Assembly (NCBI RefSeq): GCF_036053395.1
Contig: NZ_CP107942.1
Span: 10,034,001 to 10,098,000, forward strand
Direction: 5' to 3'
Length of the DNA stretch: 64,000 bases
Source: Actinoplanes sp. NBC_00393
GTDB taxonomy: Bacteria > Actinomycetota > Actinomycetes > Mycobacteriales > Micromonosporaceae
A program made the translations under genes and the position numbers. Shown here in pieces: positions 52,171 through 61,611 of the stretch (position 1 is its first letter; each line of letters begins with the position of its first letter). The notes below the pieces were generated by a model. It was given only the letters and a program-made list of their open reading frames with translations. It was not told the DNA's origin and did no database searches.

Positions 52171-52414
52171 GGCGGTACTCCTTGGAGGAAAGCTGAAGAG
52201 CAGAAAAAAGTCCGTAGCAACACTACACGACGGCCGCTGGACCGTGCCGTCGGAGCAGGTAAGGGCGTTGCACTGGGTATGCCACTACGGCAGCTCCCAT
52301 AGTCGATGTTGCGGATTCTCTGGCGCACCATCCGTACCACCCGGCATCATGGGACACGATCAACCGCGGTCGAGGTCGTAGGGGAAGACGCACCTCGGTC
52401 TCCGGGAGGTCACC

Positions 52415-52906
52415 GTGCCAACGTGTGGCGTCGTATACGTCCACTCGACCCCACTCGCCGTGTGCCAGCATGTCGAGTGGGCGATCGCGCGCGTCCTTAC
52501 CGCGCCGGTCAATTTGCAATGGACCGTGCAACCGGTCGATCCGAGCATGCGCCGAGCCGAGTGCAGCTGGACCGGGCGGGCCGGTACTGGCGCCGAGCTG
52601 GCTGCTGCCCTCCGGCAGTGGCCCATGATCCGTTTCGAGGTCACCGAGGAGCCCAGTGCGGGCGTCGACGGGGAGCGCTTCATGCACGTCCCCGGGCGTG
52701 GCCTCTTCCACGGAGTCATGGGCGCGTCGGGTGACATCCAGATCGGCGAGGACCGGCTGCGCGCCATCATGTCCTCGGTCCGTGCGCCCGAGGCGCTGTC
52801 GCATGCGCTGGAGAAGGCGCTCGGCACCGCCTGGGACGCCGAGCTGGAGCCGTTCCGTTACGCCGGAGACGGCGCGCCGGTCACTCTTCTGACCCGGGTG
52901 GGCTGA
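52415..52906 (+). CDS. DUF3145 family protein
   Basis: This 163-residue protein starts MPTCGVVYVHSTPLAVCQHV, the recognised beginning of DUF3145, an actinobacterial family of unknown function. Conserved pieces include QWTVQPVDP, CSWTGRAGTGAELAAALRQW and RYAGDGAPVTLL. It is soluble. The GTG start has GGGAGGT upstream. The GH3 lipoprotein gene follows 43 bases after its stop. Confidence 0.88.
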   Translation: MPTCGVVYVHSTPLAVCQHVEWAIARVLTAPVNLQWTVQPVDPSMRRAECSWTGRAGTGAELAAALRQWPMIRFEVTEEPSAGVDGERFMHVPGRGLFHGVMGASGDIQIGEDRLRAIMSSVRAPEALSHALEKALGTAWDAELEPFRYAGDGAPVTLLTRVG

Positions 52907-52949
52907 AGCCGATGCGTTGAAGTGGCAGCGGTTGTCGCGAACTGGTTCG

Positions 52950-54680
52950 ATGGCGATCGTGAAAAACCTCCTGCGCGTCGCTTTTGTCGTACCTCTGCTG
53001 CTGCTGAGCGGTTGTGGTGACGACGAGCCCGCGCGGGAGGCCGCGCCCACCGTCTCCGCAGCGCCGCCGTCCGCGGCGCCGTCCAGCGCTGCGCCGTCGC
53101 CCACCGGCGATCCGGCCGCGCAGGCGGCGGCCACCGCGGCCCGGCTCAGCGACGAGGACCTGGCCGGGCAGGTGCTGATGCCGTACGCCTACGGCAGCGC
53201 CGCCACCACCGTCGACAAGGCCGCCGCCGCGGGCAACCAGGAGCTGGCCGGGGTGAACACACCGGCCGAGATGATCGCGAAGTACCGGCTCGGCGGCCTG
53301 ATCCTGGTCGGCTTCAAGCCCGACGACCCGACCGGCGACACCAACCCCACCTCGAACGTCGAGAACCCGAAGCAGGTGCGCGCGCTCACCGCCGGTCTGC
53401 AGGAGGCCGCCGCGAAACTGCCGGCCGCCGCGCCGCTGATGATCGGCACCGACCAGGAGTACGGCGTGGTCACCCGAATCACCGACGGGGTCACGATGCT
53501 CCCGTCCGCGCTGGCGTTCGGCGCGGCCCGGCAGCCGGCCCTGACCGAGGCCGCCTGGCACGCCGCCGGCCGCGAGCTGGCCGCGATGGGCGTCACCGTC
53601 GACTTCGCCCCGGTCGCGGACACGCTGGGGCCCAAGGGCAGCGCGGTGATCGGCTCCCGCTCGTTCGGCGCCGATCCGGCCGGGAACGCGGCGCAGGTCG
53701 CCGCCGCGGTGCGCGGACTCCAGGCGGCCGGGGTCTCGGCCAGCCTGAAGCACTTCCCGGGACACGGCCACACCACCGCCGACAGCCACGACGAGCTGCC
53801 GGTGATCGCGCAGAGCCGCAAGGCGTGGGACGCGCAGGACCTGCCGCCGTTCCGGTCCGGCATCGAGGCGGGCGCCGGCGTGGTGATGTCCGGGCACCTC
53901 GACCTGCAGGCCGTGGACAAGGGCGTGGCCGCGACCTTCTCCCGCAAGGTGATGACCGACCTGCTGCGCGGGCAGTTGAAGTTCACCGGGGTGGCGATCA
54001 GCGACGCGATGAACATGGCGCCGGCCCGCAAATGGCCGGCCGGCGAGGCGGCGGTCCGTGCTCTCAACGCCGGAAACGACATGCTGCTCATGCCGCCGGA
54101 CATCAAGGGCGCCCGGGACGGCATCCTGGCCGGCCTCAGGGACGGCAGCCTCAAGCGGGAACGCCTGGTCGAGGCGAACACCCGGATCCTCACCCTGAAG
54201 TTCCGCACCGCGAAGACGGCCCAGCCCGAGCTCGCGGCGGTCGGCTCGGCCGAGCACGAGCGGGCGGTCGCGGCGCTCGACGCCGCCTCGATCACGGTGT
54301 TGCGCGGGCGCTGCGCGGGCCCGCTCGTGAACGGGCCGGTCACGGTGACCGCGCCGTCCTCCCGCGAGGTGGCCCGGGTCACCCTGGTCAAGGCCCTGCA
54401 AGCGGCGGGCGTGAAGGTCCAGGCCGCAGGGGGCGCGGCCATCCATCTGGTGGGGTACGGCGACCAGCCCGTCGATCTGGACGACGCCGCCGCGGTGACG
54501 GTGATGATGGACAACCCGGCACTGCTGGCCTGGTCCCGGTCGCCGACGCTGGTCGCCACCTACTCGTCGAGCCGGCTCTCGCTGGCCGCGCTGGCCGACG
54601 TCATCGCCGGCAAGGCCAAGGCGCCCGGCAAGTCGCCGGTGGCGGCCGGGAAACTGCCCCGCAGTGCCTGCGTGAAGTAA
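52950..54680 (+). CDS. Glycoside hydrolase family 3 lipoprotein (NagZ-like)
   Basis: This 576-residue exported lipoprotein has the lipobox LLLLSGC, an Ala/Pro/Ser-rich linker, and a family 3 catalytic domain from about residue 50. KHFPGHGHTTADSHDELP is the NagZ-type substrate and catalytic-His block, and FTGVAISDAMNM holds the nucleophile Asp. It probably removes beta-N-acetylglucosamine from cell-wall fragments or similar glycans. A C-terminal domain of about 130 residues follows. The start is uncertain: GTG at 52959 is possible. The stop lies 7 bases from the converging carboxylase gene. Confidence 0.88.
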   Translation: MAIVKNLLRVAFVVPLLLLSGCGDDEPAREAAPTVSAAPPSAAPSSAAPSPTGDPAAQAAATAARLSDEDLAGQVLMPYAYGSAATTVDKAAAAGNQELAGVNTPAEMIAKYRLGGLILVGFKPDDPTGDTNPTSNVENPKQVRALTAGLQEAAAKLPAAAPLMIGTDQEYGVVTRITDGVTMLPSALAFGAARQPALTEAAWHAAGRELAAMGVTVDFAPVADTLGPKGSAVIGSRSFGADPAGNAAQVAAAVRGLQAAGVSASLKHFPGHGHTTADSHDELPVIAQSRKAWDAQDLPPFRSGIEAGAGVVMSGHLDLQAVDKGVAATFSRKVMTDLLRGQLKFTGVAISDAMNMAPARKWPAGEAAVRALNAGNDMLLMPPDIKGARDGILAGLRDGSLKRERLVEANTRILTLKFRTAKTAQPELAAVGSAEHERAVAALDAASITVLRGRCAGPLVNGPVTVTAPSSREVARVTLVKALQAAGVKVQAAGGAAIHLVGYGDQPVDLDDAAAVTVMMDNPALLAWSRSPTLVATYSSSRLSLAALADVIAGKAKAPGKSPVAAGKLPRSACVK

Positions 54681-54686
54681 CCGGGG

Positions 54687-56057
54687 TCAGAGCGGGATGT
54701 TGCCGTGCCAGCCGCGCCCGGCCGGTGCGGCCGCCAGGGCCTCGGCGATCCGCCGGCGTGTCTCCGCCGGCTCGATCACGGCGTCCACCACGCCGGTCTC
54801 CAGCGCCCGCCGCACGCCACCGGCCTCGGCGATCTGCTCCCGGATCAGCTGCTCGCGCAGCGCGTCGCGGTCCGCGAGTGGGGCGGCGGCCAGCCGCTTG
54901 CGGTGGACCATGTCCACCGCGGCGCTCGGGCCCATGACCGCGATCTCCGCGGCCGGCCAGGCGAAGACCGCGGTGGCGCCCAGCGAGCGGGAGTTCATCG
55001 CGATGTACGCCCCGCCGTACGCCCGCCGCGTCACCAGCGTCACCCGGGGCACCACCGCCCCGGCGAAGGCGTGCAGCAGCTGCGTGCCGCGGCGCACCAC
55101 CCCGTCCCACTCCTGGTCCACACCGGGCAGATAGCCGGGCACGTCGACCAGGACGATCAGCGGTACGCCCAGCGAGTCACACATCCGCACGAAGCGGGCG
55201 GCCTTCTCGGCGGCGGACGCGTCGAGGCAGCCGCCGAGCCGCAGCGCGTTGTTCGCGACCACGCCGACCGTCCGTCCGGCGAACCGGCCCAGCGTGGTGA
55301 CGAGGTTCGGCGCCCACCCGCCGTGCAGTTCCACCCCTGGCTCGTCCAGCAGGGCCCGGACCAGCGGCTGTACGTCGTACGCCCGGGTGCCGGCCGGGAC
55401 CAGCGTGTCCAGGGACTGCCCGGTGCGCCCGCCGGGCGGCACGTCGTCGGGCGAGAACCGCCCCTGGTGGCCGAGGAGCACCACCAGCCGGCGGGCCTCG
55501 CCGAGCGCGGCCCCGTCGTCCTCGGCGGTCAGGTGAACCACCCGGTCGCCGGTTACGTCGTGATTCGCCTCCGGACCGGTCACGAAGATCCGGCCGCTCC
55601 TGCTCATGATCACGATGTCGGTGAGCGCCGGGCCGTACGCCGCGCCGCCGGCCGCCGGGCCGAGCACGACGGAGAGCTGCGGCACCCGCCCGGAGGCCCG
55701 TACGGCGGCGGCGAAAACCTGCCCGACGCCGTCCAGGGCGGCGACCCCCTCGGTCACCCGTGCCCCGCCGGAGTGCCACAGCCCGGCCACCGGCACCCGG
55801 TCCCGGACCGCGGTGTCGATGGCCGAGACGATGTGCCGGCAGCCGTCCAGGCCCAGAGCGCCGCCCATCCGGGTGGCGTCCGTGGCGAACGCGACGGCGG
55901 GGGTGCCGCCGACCCGGCCCCGCGCATGCAGCACGCCCGAGTCGTCCCGGGGTGCGAGCAGGCGCAGGGTGCCACGGTCGAAGAACGCTTGCAGCCGTAG
56001 CTCGGGGTCGCGATGGTCGACGCCGGCCGAGTCGACTCCGGACGGAGTCCGGCTCAC
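54687..56057 (-). CDS. Acyl-CoA carboxylase carboxyltransferase subunit (AccD6-like)
   Basis: This 456-residue carboxyltransferase has ARGRVGGTPAVAFATDATRM near the start of the crotonase fold, GLWHSGGARVTEGV, LGPAAGGAAYGPALTD with the N-terminal oxyanion-hole Gly pair, and the C-terminal site RRAYGGAYIAMNSRSLGA. It moves carboxyl from biotin to acetyl- or propionyl-CoA, giving malonyl-CoA for the adjacent synthase. Its place after fabF matches accD6 after kasB in mycobacteria. The GTG start overlaps the fabF stop by 4 bases. The biotin-carrier subunit is not in the window. Confidence 0.93.
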   Translation of the reverse strand: MSRTPSGVDSAGVDHRDPELRLQAFFDRGTLRLLAPRDDSGVLHARGRVGGTPAVAFATDATRMGGALGLDGCRHIVSAIDTAVRDRVPVAGLWHSGGARVTEGVAALDGVGQVFAAAVRASGRVPQLSVVLGPAAGGAAYGPALTDIVIMSRSGRIFVTGPEANHDVTGDRVVHLTAEDDGAALGEARRLVVLLGHQGRFSPDDVPPGGRTGQSLDTLVPAGTRAYDVQPLVRALLDEPGVELHGGWAPNLVTTLGRFAGRTVGVVANNALRLGGCLDASAAEKAARFVRMCDSLGVPLIVLVDVPGYLPGVDQEWDGVVRRGTQLLHAFAGAVVPRVTLVTRRAYGGAYIAMNSRSLGATAVFAWPAAEIAVMGPSAAVDMVHRKRLAAAPLADRDALREQLIREQIAEAGGVRRALETGVVDAVIEPAETRRRIAEALAAAPAGRGWHGNIPL

Positions 56058-57280
56058 GCGCGGGTGAAGACCAGCGCCACGTTGTGGCCGCCGAAACCGA
56101 ACGAGTTGTTCATCGCGGCCTGGATCTCCGCGGGCCGCGCCTTGTGCGCCGCCACCTCGAGGTCGAGGCGCTCGTCGGGCTCGTCGAGGTTGATGGTCGG
56201 AGGGATGATGCCGTCCCGGAGGGCCAGGATGGTGGCGATCGACTCGAGCGCGCCGGCCGCGCCGAGCAGGTGGCCGGACATCGACTTGGTCGAGGTCAGG
56301 ATGGGGTGCGTCCCGATCGCGGCCTTGATGCCCTTGATCTCGCCCATGTCGCCGACCGGGGTCGAGGTCGCGTGGGCGTTCACGTGGTGGATGTCGGCGC
56401 CGGTCAGCCCGGCGTCCTGGATGGCCATCCGCATGGCGCGGATGCCGCCCTTGCACTCCGGGTCCGGCTGGACGATGTCGAAGCCGTCCGAGGTGATGCC
56501 GGCGCCGGCGAGACGGGCGTACACGGTGGCGCCGCGGGCGGCGGCGTGGTCGGCCCGCTCCAGGATGAGCGCGCCGGCGCCCTCGCCCAGGACGAAGCCG
56601 TCACGGTTCTTGTCCCACGGCCGGGAAGCCTTCTCCGGCTCGTCGTTGCGGGTCGACATGGCCCGCATCGAGGCGAAACCGGCGATCGGCAGCGGGTGCA
56701 CCACGGCCTCGGTGCTGCCGGCCACCACCACGTCGGCACGGCCCGCACGGATCAGGTCGAGACCGAGGGCGACGGCTTCCGCGCCGGTCGCGCAGGCGCT
56801 GGCCATGGCCCGGACACCGGCCCGGGCGCCGAGTTCCAGACCGATGTACGCGGCCGGACCGTTCGGCATGAGCATCGGCACCGTGTGCGGGCTGACCCGC
56901 CGCGGCCCGGACTGCTCCAGGATGTCGTCCTGGTCCAGGAGGGTGATCGCACCGCCTATTCCGGTGCCGTAGCTGACCGCGAGACGGTCGGGGTCGAGCC
57001 CCGCCTCGGCCAGCCCGGCGTCGGCCCAGGCCTGCTTGGCCGCGATCACGGCCATCGCTTCGGCGCGGTCCATCCGGCGCAGCTTGACCCGCTCGATCAC
57101 CTCGGAGGGCTCGACGGCGAGCTGGGCGGCGATCCGGACCGGGAGTTGACCGGCCCACTCCTGGGTGAGCGGACCCACCCCGGAGCGGCCGGCGAGCATG
57201 GCGTCCCAGGTGGACGCGACGTCCCCGCCCAGCGGGGTCGTCGCGCCGAGCCCGGTGACGACGACGTCTACGTTGCTCAT
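56054..57280 (-). CDS. fabF: 3-oxoacyl-ACP synthase II
   Basis: This 408-residue condensing enzyme has the Cys-His-His triad: MASACATGAEA holds the Cys, VNAHATSTPVGD the first His and SMSGHLLGAAGALE the second. NNSFGFGGHN is the C-terminal family block. It elongates acyl-ACP with malonyl-ACP in the cytoplasmic type II synthase. It starts one base after the acpP stop and its stop overlaps the carboxylase start, so the cluster is tightly coupled. Confidence 0.96.
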   Translation of the reverse strand: MSNVDVVVTGLGATTPLGGDVASTWDAMLAGRSGVGPLTQEWAGQLPVRIAAQLAVEPSEVIERVKLRRMDRAEAMAVIAAKQAWADAGLAEAGLDPDRLAVSYGTGIGGAITLLDQDDILEQSGPRRVSPHTVPMLMPNGPAAYIGLELGARAGVRAMASACATGAEAVALGLDLIRAGRADVVVAGSTEAVVHPLPIAGFASMRAMSTRNDEPEKASRPWDKNRDGFVLGEGAGALILERADHAAARGATVYARLAGAGITSDGFDIVQPDPECKGGIRAMRMAIQDAGLTGADIHHVNAHATSTPVGDMGEIKGIKAAIGTHPILTSTKSMSGHLLGAAGALESIATILALRDGIIPPTINLDEPDERLDLEVAAHKARPAEIQAAMNNSFGFGGHNVALVFTRA

Positions 57281-57281
57281 G

Positions 57282-57524
57282 TCAGGCGTTCGCCTCGATG
57301 TAGGTGACGGCGTCGCCGACGGTCTTGAGGTTCTGCACCTCGTTGTCGGGGATCTTGACGCCGAACTTTTCCTCGGCGGCCACCACGACCTCGACCATGG
57401 ACAGCGAGTCGACGTCCAGGTCGTCGGTGAAGGACTTCTCCTCGGCGACGTCCTCCGGGTTCACCCCGGCGACCTCCTCGAGGATCTCGGCGAGGCCGGA
57501 GGTGATCTCTTCGCGAGTAGCCAT
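57282..57524 (-). CDS. acpP: Acyl carrier protein
   Basis: This 80-residue acidic protein has the phosphopantetheine site DLDVDSLSMVEVVVAAEEKF, with the attachment Ser in DSLS. The length and helix pattern match the ACP family. It carries growing acyl chains between FabD, FabH and FabF. It sits between fabH and fabF, with one base to fabF. Confidence 0.96.
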   Translation of the reverse strand: MATREEITSGLAEILEEVAGVNPEDVAEEKSFTDDLDVDSLSMVEVVVAAEEKFGVKIPDNEVQNLKTVGDAVTYIEANA

Positions 57525-57577
57525 TGTTGGATTCTTTCCTCTCGATGGTGAATTGACAGACGGCCGGACGGCGCTGC

Positions 57578-58528
57578 TCAGGGGCAGCGGACGACCTGGC
57601 CGGCGTAGGTGAGGCCGCCGCCGAAGCCGAACAGCAGCACCGGCGCCCCGGAGGGCACCTCACGGCGCTCGATCAGCTTGGACAGGGCCAGCGGGACGCT
57701 CGCGGCAGACGTGTTGCCCGACTCGACGAGGTCCTTGGCGACGATCACGTCCGGGCCCAGGCCGAGCCGCTTGACGATGCCGTCGATGATCCGGGTGTTG
57801 GCCTGGTGCGGGACGAAGGCGGCCAGCTCGGACGGGTCGACCCCGGCGCGCTTGCAGACCTCGATCGCGAACGGGGCCAGGGCGGTGGTCGCCCAGCGGA
57901 AGACCGTCTGGCCCTCCTGCTTGATGTACGGCTGCCAGCCCTCGATCTTCAGGGCGTCGCCCTTGTCCGGGGCGGATCCCCAGAGCACCGGTCCGATCCC
58001 GGCCTCCTCGCCGTCCGGGACCGCGCTGACCACGGCCGCGCCCGCGGCGTCGCCGAACAGGACGGCGGTGGTGCGGTCGGACCAGTCGACGACGTCGGAG
58101 AGCTTCTCGGCGCCGATCACCAGTGCGTGGCGGCTGGCGCCGGCGCGGATCGCGTGGTCGGCGGTGGCCAGGGCGTACCCGAAGCCGGAGCAGGCGGTGT
58201 TCAGGTCGTAGGCGGCCGGCGCGACGATCCCCAGCCGGGCCGAGACCCGTGCGGCCACGTTCGGGCAGCGGTCGATCGCCGAGCAGGTGGCCACGACGAC
58301 CTGGTCGATGTCGGCCGCGGTCAGGCCGGAGGCGGCGAGCGCCTTCTCCGCCGCGTACGTCGCCATGTCGGCGACCGACTCGGTGTCGGCGACCCGGCGC
58401 TCGGCGATGCCGACCCGGTCCCGGATCCAGGCGTCGTTGGTGTCCAGCGTGCTGGCCAGGTCGTCGTTGGTGACCACGCGCGAGGGCTGGTAGTGGCCCA
58501 TGGCGACGATGCGGGAACCCGCGGTCAT
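57578..58528 (-). CDS. fabH: 3-oxoacyl-ACP synthase III
   Basis: This 316-residue thiolase-fold enzyme starts fatty acid synthesis by joining acyl-CoA to malonyl-ACP. The catalytic Cys is in DLNTACSGFGYALA, the His in FVPHQANTRII and the Asn in ESGNTSAASVP. The ATG at 58528 follows AAGGAGG. It is 32 bases from fabD and 53 from acpP. Confidence 0.96.
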   Translation of the reverse strand: MTAGSRIVAMGHYQPSRVVTNDDLASTLDTNDAWIRDRVGIAERRVADTESVADMATYAAEKALAASGLTAADIDQVVVATCSAIDRCPNVAARVSARLGIVAPAAYDLNTACSGFGYALATADHAIRAGASRHALVIGAEKLSDVVDWSDRTTAVLFGDAAGAAVVSAVPDGEEAGIGPVLWGSAPDKGDALKIEGWQPYIKQEGQTVFRWATTALAPFAIEVCKRAGVDPSELAAFVPHQANTRIIDGIVKRLGLGPDVIVAKDLVESGNTSAASVPLALSKLIERREVPSGAPVLLFGFGGGLTYAGQVVRCP

Positions 58529-58560
58529 CGTTCCTCCTTCAGTCGCGACTTCGCGCGCGT

Positions 58561-59484
58561 TCAATGCTTTCCGTGCCGGGCGATGAGGTCGCGGGCGGCC
58601 GGTAGGTCCTCGGGGGTGTTCAGAGTGACGATCTCCGGCGCGCCCTCACCCTTGAGGTCGCGCTTGACCAGGCCGGCCAGCGTGCCGGCCGGCGGGAGCT
58701 CGATGACGCCGGTCACGCCGCGCTCGGCGAGAGCGCGCATGCACAGGTCCCAGCGGACCGGCGCGGTCACCTGGCGGACCAGGCGCTGGAGCATCTCCGT
58801 GCCGTCGGTGACGGCGGTGCCGTCCAGGTTCGACAGCAGGGTCCGTGCCGGGTCGTGCACGGTCACCCCGTCCGCGACGGCGGCCAGCGCGGTCTCGGCC
58901 GGTGCCATGTACGGCGTGTGGAAGGCCCCGGCCACGGCCAGCGGGATGACCCGGGCCTTGGCCGGTGGCTCGGCGGCGAGCGAGGCGAGCCCGCTCTGCG
59001 CGCCGGCCGCGACGACCTGGCCGGCGCCGTTGCGGTTCGCCGGGTGCAGCCCGTGTTTCTCGATGGTGGCGAGCACCTCGTCGGGGTCGCCGCCGAGCAC
59101 CGCGCTCATCCCGGTCTCCTCGAGGGCGCAGGCGGCGGCCATCTCCCGGCCGCGGAGCCCGGCCAGCGCGATCGCGGCCTCGGCCGGCAGCACGCCGGCC
59201 AGCGCGGAGGCGCCGAGCTCGCCGACGCTGTGCCCGGCGACCAGGTCGACGTCGCCCAGTGGCAGGTGCGCGCCGGCGAGCAGCGCGGCGGCGACCAGCA
59301 GCGGCTGGGTCCGGGCGGTGTCCTTGATCTCGTCGGCCCCGGCCTCGGTGCCGAGGTGGATCAGGTCGACCCCGGCGAGGGCCGACCACCAGCGGAGGCG
59401 GGCCTCGGCGCCGGGAAGTTCGAGCCAGGGGGTCAGGAAGCCGGGCTTCTGGGAGCCCTGGCCGGGCGAGAGTACGGCGAGCAC
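58561..59484 (-). CDS. fabD: Malonyl-CoA:ACP transacylase
   Basis: This 307-residue enzyme loads malonyl onto ACP. It has the start LAVLSPGQGSQKPGF, the nucleophile Ser in AGHSVGELGA and the catalytic His in GAFHTPYM. The GTG at 59484 has GGAAGAG upstream. It is the first structural gene of the cluster and has a strong inverted repeat upstream. Confidence 0.95.
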   Translation of the reverse strand: MLAVLSPGQGSQKPGFLTPWLELPGAEARLRWWSALAGVDLIHLGTEAGADEIKDTARTQPLLVAAALLAGAHLPLGDVDLVAGHSVGELGASALAGVLPAEAAIALAGLRGREMAAACALEETGMSAVLGGDPDEVLATIEKHGLHPANRNGAGQVVAAGAQSGLASLAAEPPAKARVIPLAVAGAFHTPYMAPAETALAAVADGVTVHDPARTLLSNLDGTAVTDGTEMLQRLVRQVTAPVRWDLCMRALAERGVTGVIELPPAGTLAGLVKRDLKGEGAPEIVTLNTPEDLPAARDLIARHGKH

Positions 59485-59538
59485 GTCTTCGACTCTTCCG
59501 GATGCAAGGGGGATGCGGGGTAGCTGGGCACGACCAAA

Positions 59539-59569
59539 CCCTACGACCAGGGTTGTAGGGTTCCTACAA
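59539..59569 (-). promoter_or_regulatory. Candidate FasR operator before fabD
   Basis: TTGTAGG-GTT-CCTACAA (59553-59569) is a perfect 7-3-7 inverted repeat, and a third half-site CCCTAC lies at 59539-59544. It sits 55-85 bases before fabD, between fabD and the adjacent PucR-type regulator, where FasR is known to activate this operon in Streptomyces. The match of sequence to a published FasR site was not checked. Confidence 0.5.
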
Positions 59570-59663
59570 AACGGGGGTGGGCTTGGGGGTATTCGACCCG
59601 TTTCATGGTGCCGATTGTCAGTTGTGGTTCCCGGTCCGTGCGGTGTGTTCCGCACAACACTCG

Positions 59664-60926
59664 TCAGGTTGCCGGGTCCAGACGGCCGATGGTCAGGGCC
59701 ATCCGGAGAGCGAAGGCGTCGCGGCCGTCGAGCGGGGAGAGCGCGGTGACCTCGGCGACCCGTCGCAGCCGGTACCGGACGGTGTTCGGGTGGACGAACA
59801 GCTCACGGGCAGCACTCTCCAATACCCCACCTGAGGCGAAGAATGCGTCCAACGTCTCGATCAGGCTGCTTCCGGCACGAACCAGGGCGCCGTACACGTC
59901 ATGCCGCAGCGTGCGCCGGGCGTCCATGTCCCCGGCGAGCACCCGCTCCGGCAGCAGGTCGTCGGCGGCGACCGGGGACGGCGCGCCCGGCCAGGCGGCC
60001 GCCGCGCGGAACCCGGCGAGGGCGGCCCGGGCCGACTCGGTCGCCTGGTCCAGCGACGGCACCGCCGGACCGACCACGATCGGCCCCTCGCCGAAGCTGG
60101 AGCTCAGCGCCTCGGCGGTGGCGACCGGATCGCTCGCGCCGCCCACCACGACCACCAGCCGGTCCCCGTGTACCCCGCCGATCACCTCCAGCCGGGCACG
60201 CCGGGCGGCCCGGTAGGCGGCGTGCAGCACCGCGGTGATGTCCCCGCCGGGGGAGCGGCCGACCACCACGGCCACCGGCGGCGCGTCGGCCCAGCCCAGC
60301 GCGGCGGCCCGGCTGGCCAGCACGTCCGAGGAGTCGCCGCGGAGCAGGGCGTCGACCAGCAGGGCCTGCAGGCGGGCGTCCCAGGCGCCGCGGGACTCGG
60401 CGGCCCGCGCATACACCCGGGCCGCGGAGAAGGCGATCTCCCGCGAGAAGCGCAGGATCGCCTGGAGCAGCGCCTCCCGCTCGCCGGCTTCGGCGAAGCT
60501 CGGCACCTCCGCCTCGGCCACGTCGATGGTCACCTTGACCAGTTGCACGGTCTGGGTCAGCGTGATCGCCCGGGCCAGCGCGCGCGGCGCCGCGGCGAAC
60601 ACCTCGTCCGAGATCTCCTGGGTGGCCGCCACCGTCCCGCCGGAGCGCAGCCATTCCACGAGGGACCGGACGCCGGCTTGTGCGACGAGCATCACCCAGG
60701 AACGCTGGTCGGCCGGGAGCGCACGGAACCACGGCAACGTCTCATCCATGCGGACCACCGCCGCGCTCGCGAGCGCGCCGGCCTGCCGCTCGATCCGGCG
60801 CAGAGTGCCGGGGAGCAGCGGATTCGCCGGCGCCTCGGTGCGCGGTGGATCAACCGGGCCGGCTGTCCTGGCGGGTCGGGCGGTGACCGGAGCGACGGGT
60901 GGTCGGGTGGTGTCTGCCACGCGCAC
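59664..60926 (-). CDS. fasR: PucR/CdaR-type regulator, probable FasR
   Basis: This 420-residue regulator has a long N-terminal sensor-like region, a central GGDEF-like CdaR domain, and a C-terminal helix-turn-helix with AARELFVHPNTVRYRLRRV, the hallmark of PucR-type proteins. Its place directly before fabD-fabH-acpP-fabF is the same as FasR in Streptomyces, an activator of fatty acid synthesis. It starts with GTG (60926; 60920 is possible). An A/T-rich patch at about 61010-61035 may hold its promoter. Confidence 0.85.
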   Translation of the reverse strand: MRVADTTRPPVAPVTARPARTAGPVDPPRTEAPANPLLPGTLRRIERQAGALASAAVVRMDETLPWFRALPADQRSWVMLVAQAGVRSLVEWLRSGGTVAATQEISDEVFAAAPRALARAITLTQTVQLVKVTIDVAEAEVPSFAEAGEREALLQAILRFSREIAFSAARVYARAAESRGAWDARLQALLVDALLRGDSSDVLASRAAALGWADAPPVAVVVGRSPGGDITAVLHAAYRAARRARLEVIGGVHGDRLVVVVGGASDPVATAEALSSSFGEGPIVVGPAVPSLDQATESARAALAGFRAAAAWPGAPSPVAADDLLPERVLAGDMDARRTLRHDVYGALVRAGSSLIETLDAFFASGGVLESAARELFVHPNTVRYRLRRVAEVTALSPLDGRDAFALRMALTIGRLDPAT

Positions 60927-61185
60927 AGCGTGACACGACCCGGCTGCTCGGTGACCGGTGGAGCGTCCGGCATCCGGATGACAGGTTGCAGAACGACGGA
61001 CGGTGCGAGATTTTAGGGTGTTTTATTACATTTGACCGGTGTAGCGGTGCGCCTCTCCCGCGATTTCGGTCGGTGACCTGGCAAGGTGTCGGACTAGCGC
61101 GGTCCGGGAGCGAGTTAACTCCGGGCCTCGCGGTGCCGATGAAGAGACGGTGCCGAGGAAACCCGGTACGGACCGAGGAGGCGAG

Positions 61186-61410
61186 ATGATGGAACGGGAT
61201 GACGCGTTCGCGCGTACCGAAAGTGATCCCGCCCTCGAAGAAGTGCCGGTGCCCGCACCGGCCGACGAGGAGCCGATCACCGACCCCGGCCTGGGCCGGG
61301 TCGGCTGCCGCACCGACCTGCGTGGCTGGGCCGGAGCCCACCTGCACGGCGCCGTGCGCCCCCGCCGCCGCGCAGCCGGCCGCGGCCGCCCTCCAGGCCG
61401 CTGGTGCTGA
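61186..61410 (+). CDS. Small hypothetical protein (74 aa)
   Basis: The start has a strong ribosome binding site (GAGGAGG) and two ATG codons in a row. The first 45 residues are acidic (ERDDAFARTESDPALEEVPV), and the last 30 are basic and Arg/Gly-rich. There is no signal or membrane segment. The change in composition near residue 45 could mean a frameshift or simply a disordered tail. I do not recognise it. Confidence 0.5.
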   Translation: MMERDDAFARTESDPALEEVPVPAPADEEPITDPGLGRVGCRTDLRGWAGAHLHGAVRPRRRAAGRGRPPGRWC

Positions 61411-61438
61411 GTTTGATTGCCTTCGCTGCCGCTTGGCG

Positions 61439-61532
61439 GCATTGCGCCCTTTGACGCGGGCGTCGAGGGCACCGAAAACGACCACGCTTCGCTAGCCGTT
61501 TTCGGCACCCTCGACGCCCGCGGGCACAATGC
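61439..61532. repeat. Large palindrome with long arms
   Basis: A core arm of 25 bases (61456-61480) pairs with 61497-61521 at 23 of 25 positions around a 16-base loop. Outer pieces also pair: GCATTG (61439-61444) with CAATGC (61527-61532) and GCCC with GGGC. It could be a terminator for the small gene or a mobile repeat element. Confidence 0.8.
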
Positions 61533-61611
61533 GGTCCCTTACGGGTGAGTGCGGACCTGGATCCGGGCGCGTCTCGCTTGCCGGTCCGCCCGGGCTGGTC
61601 AGCTAGGGCTG

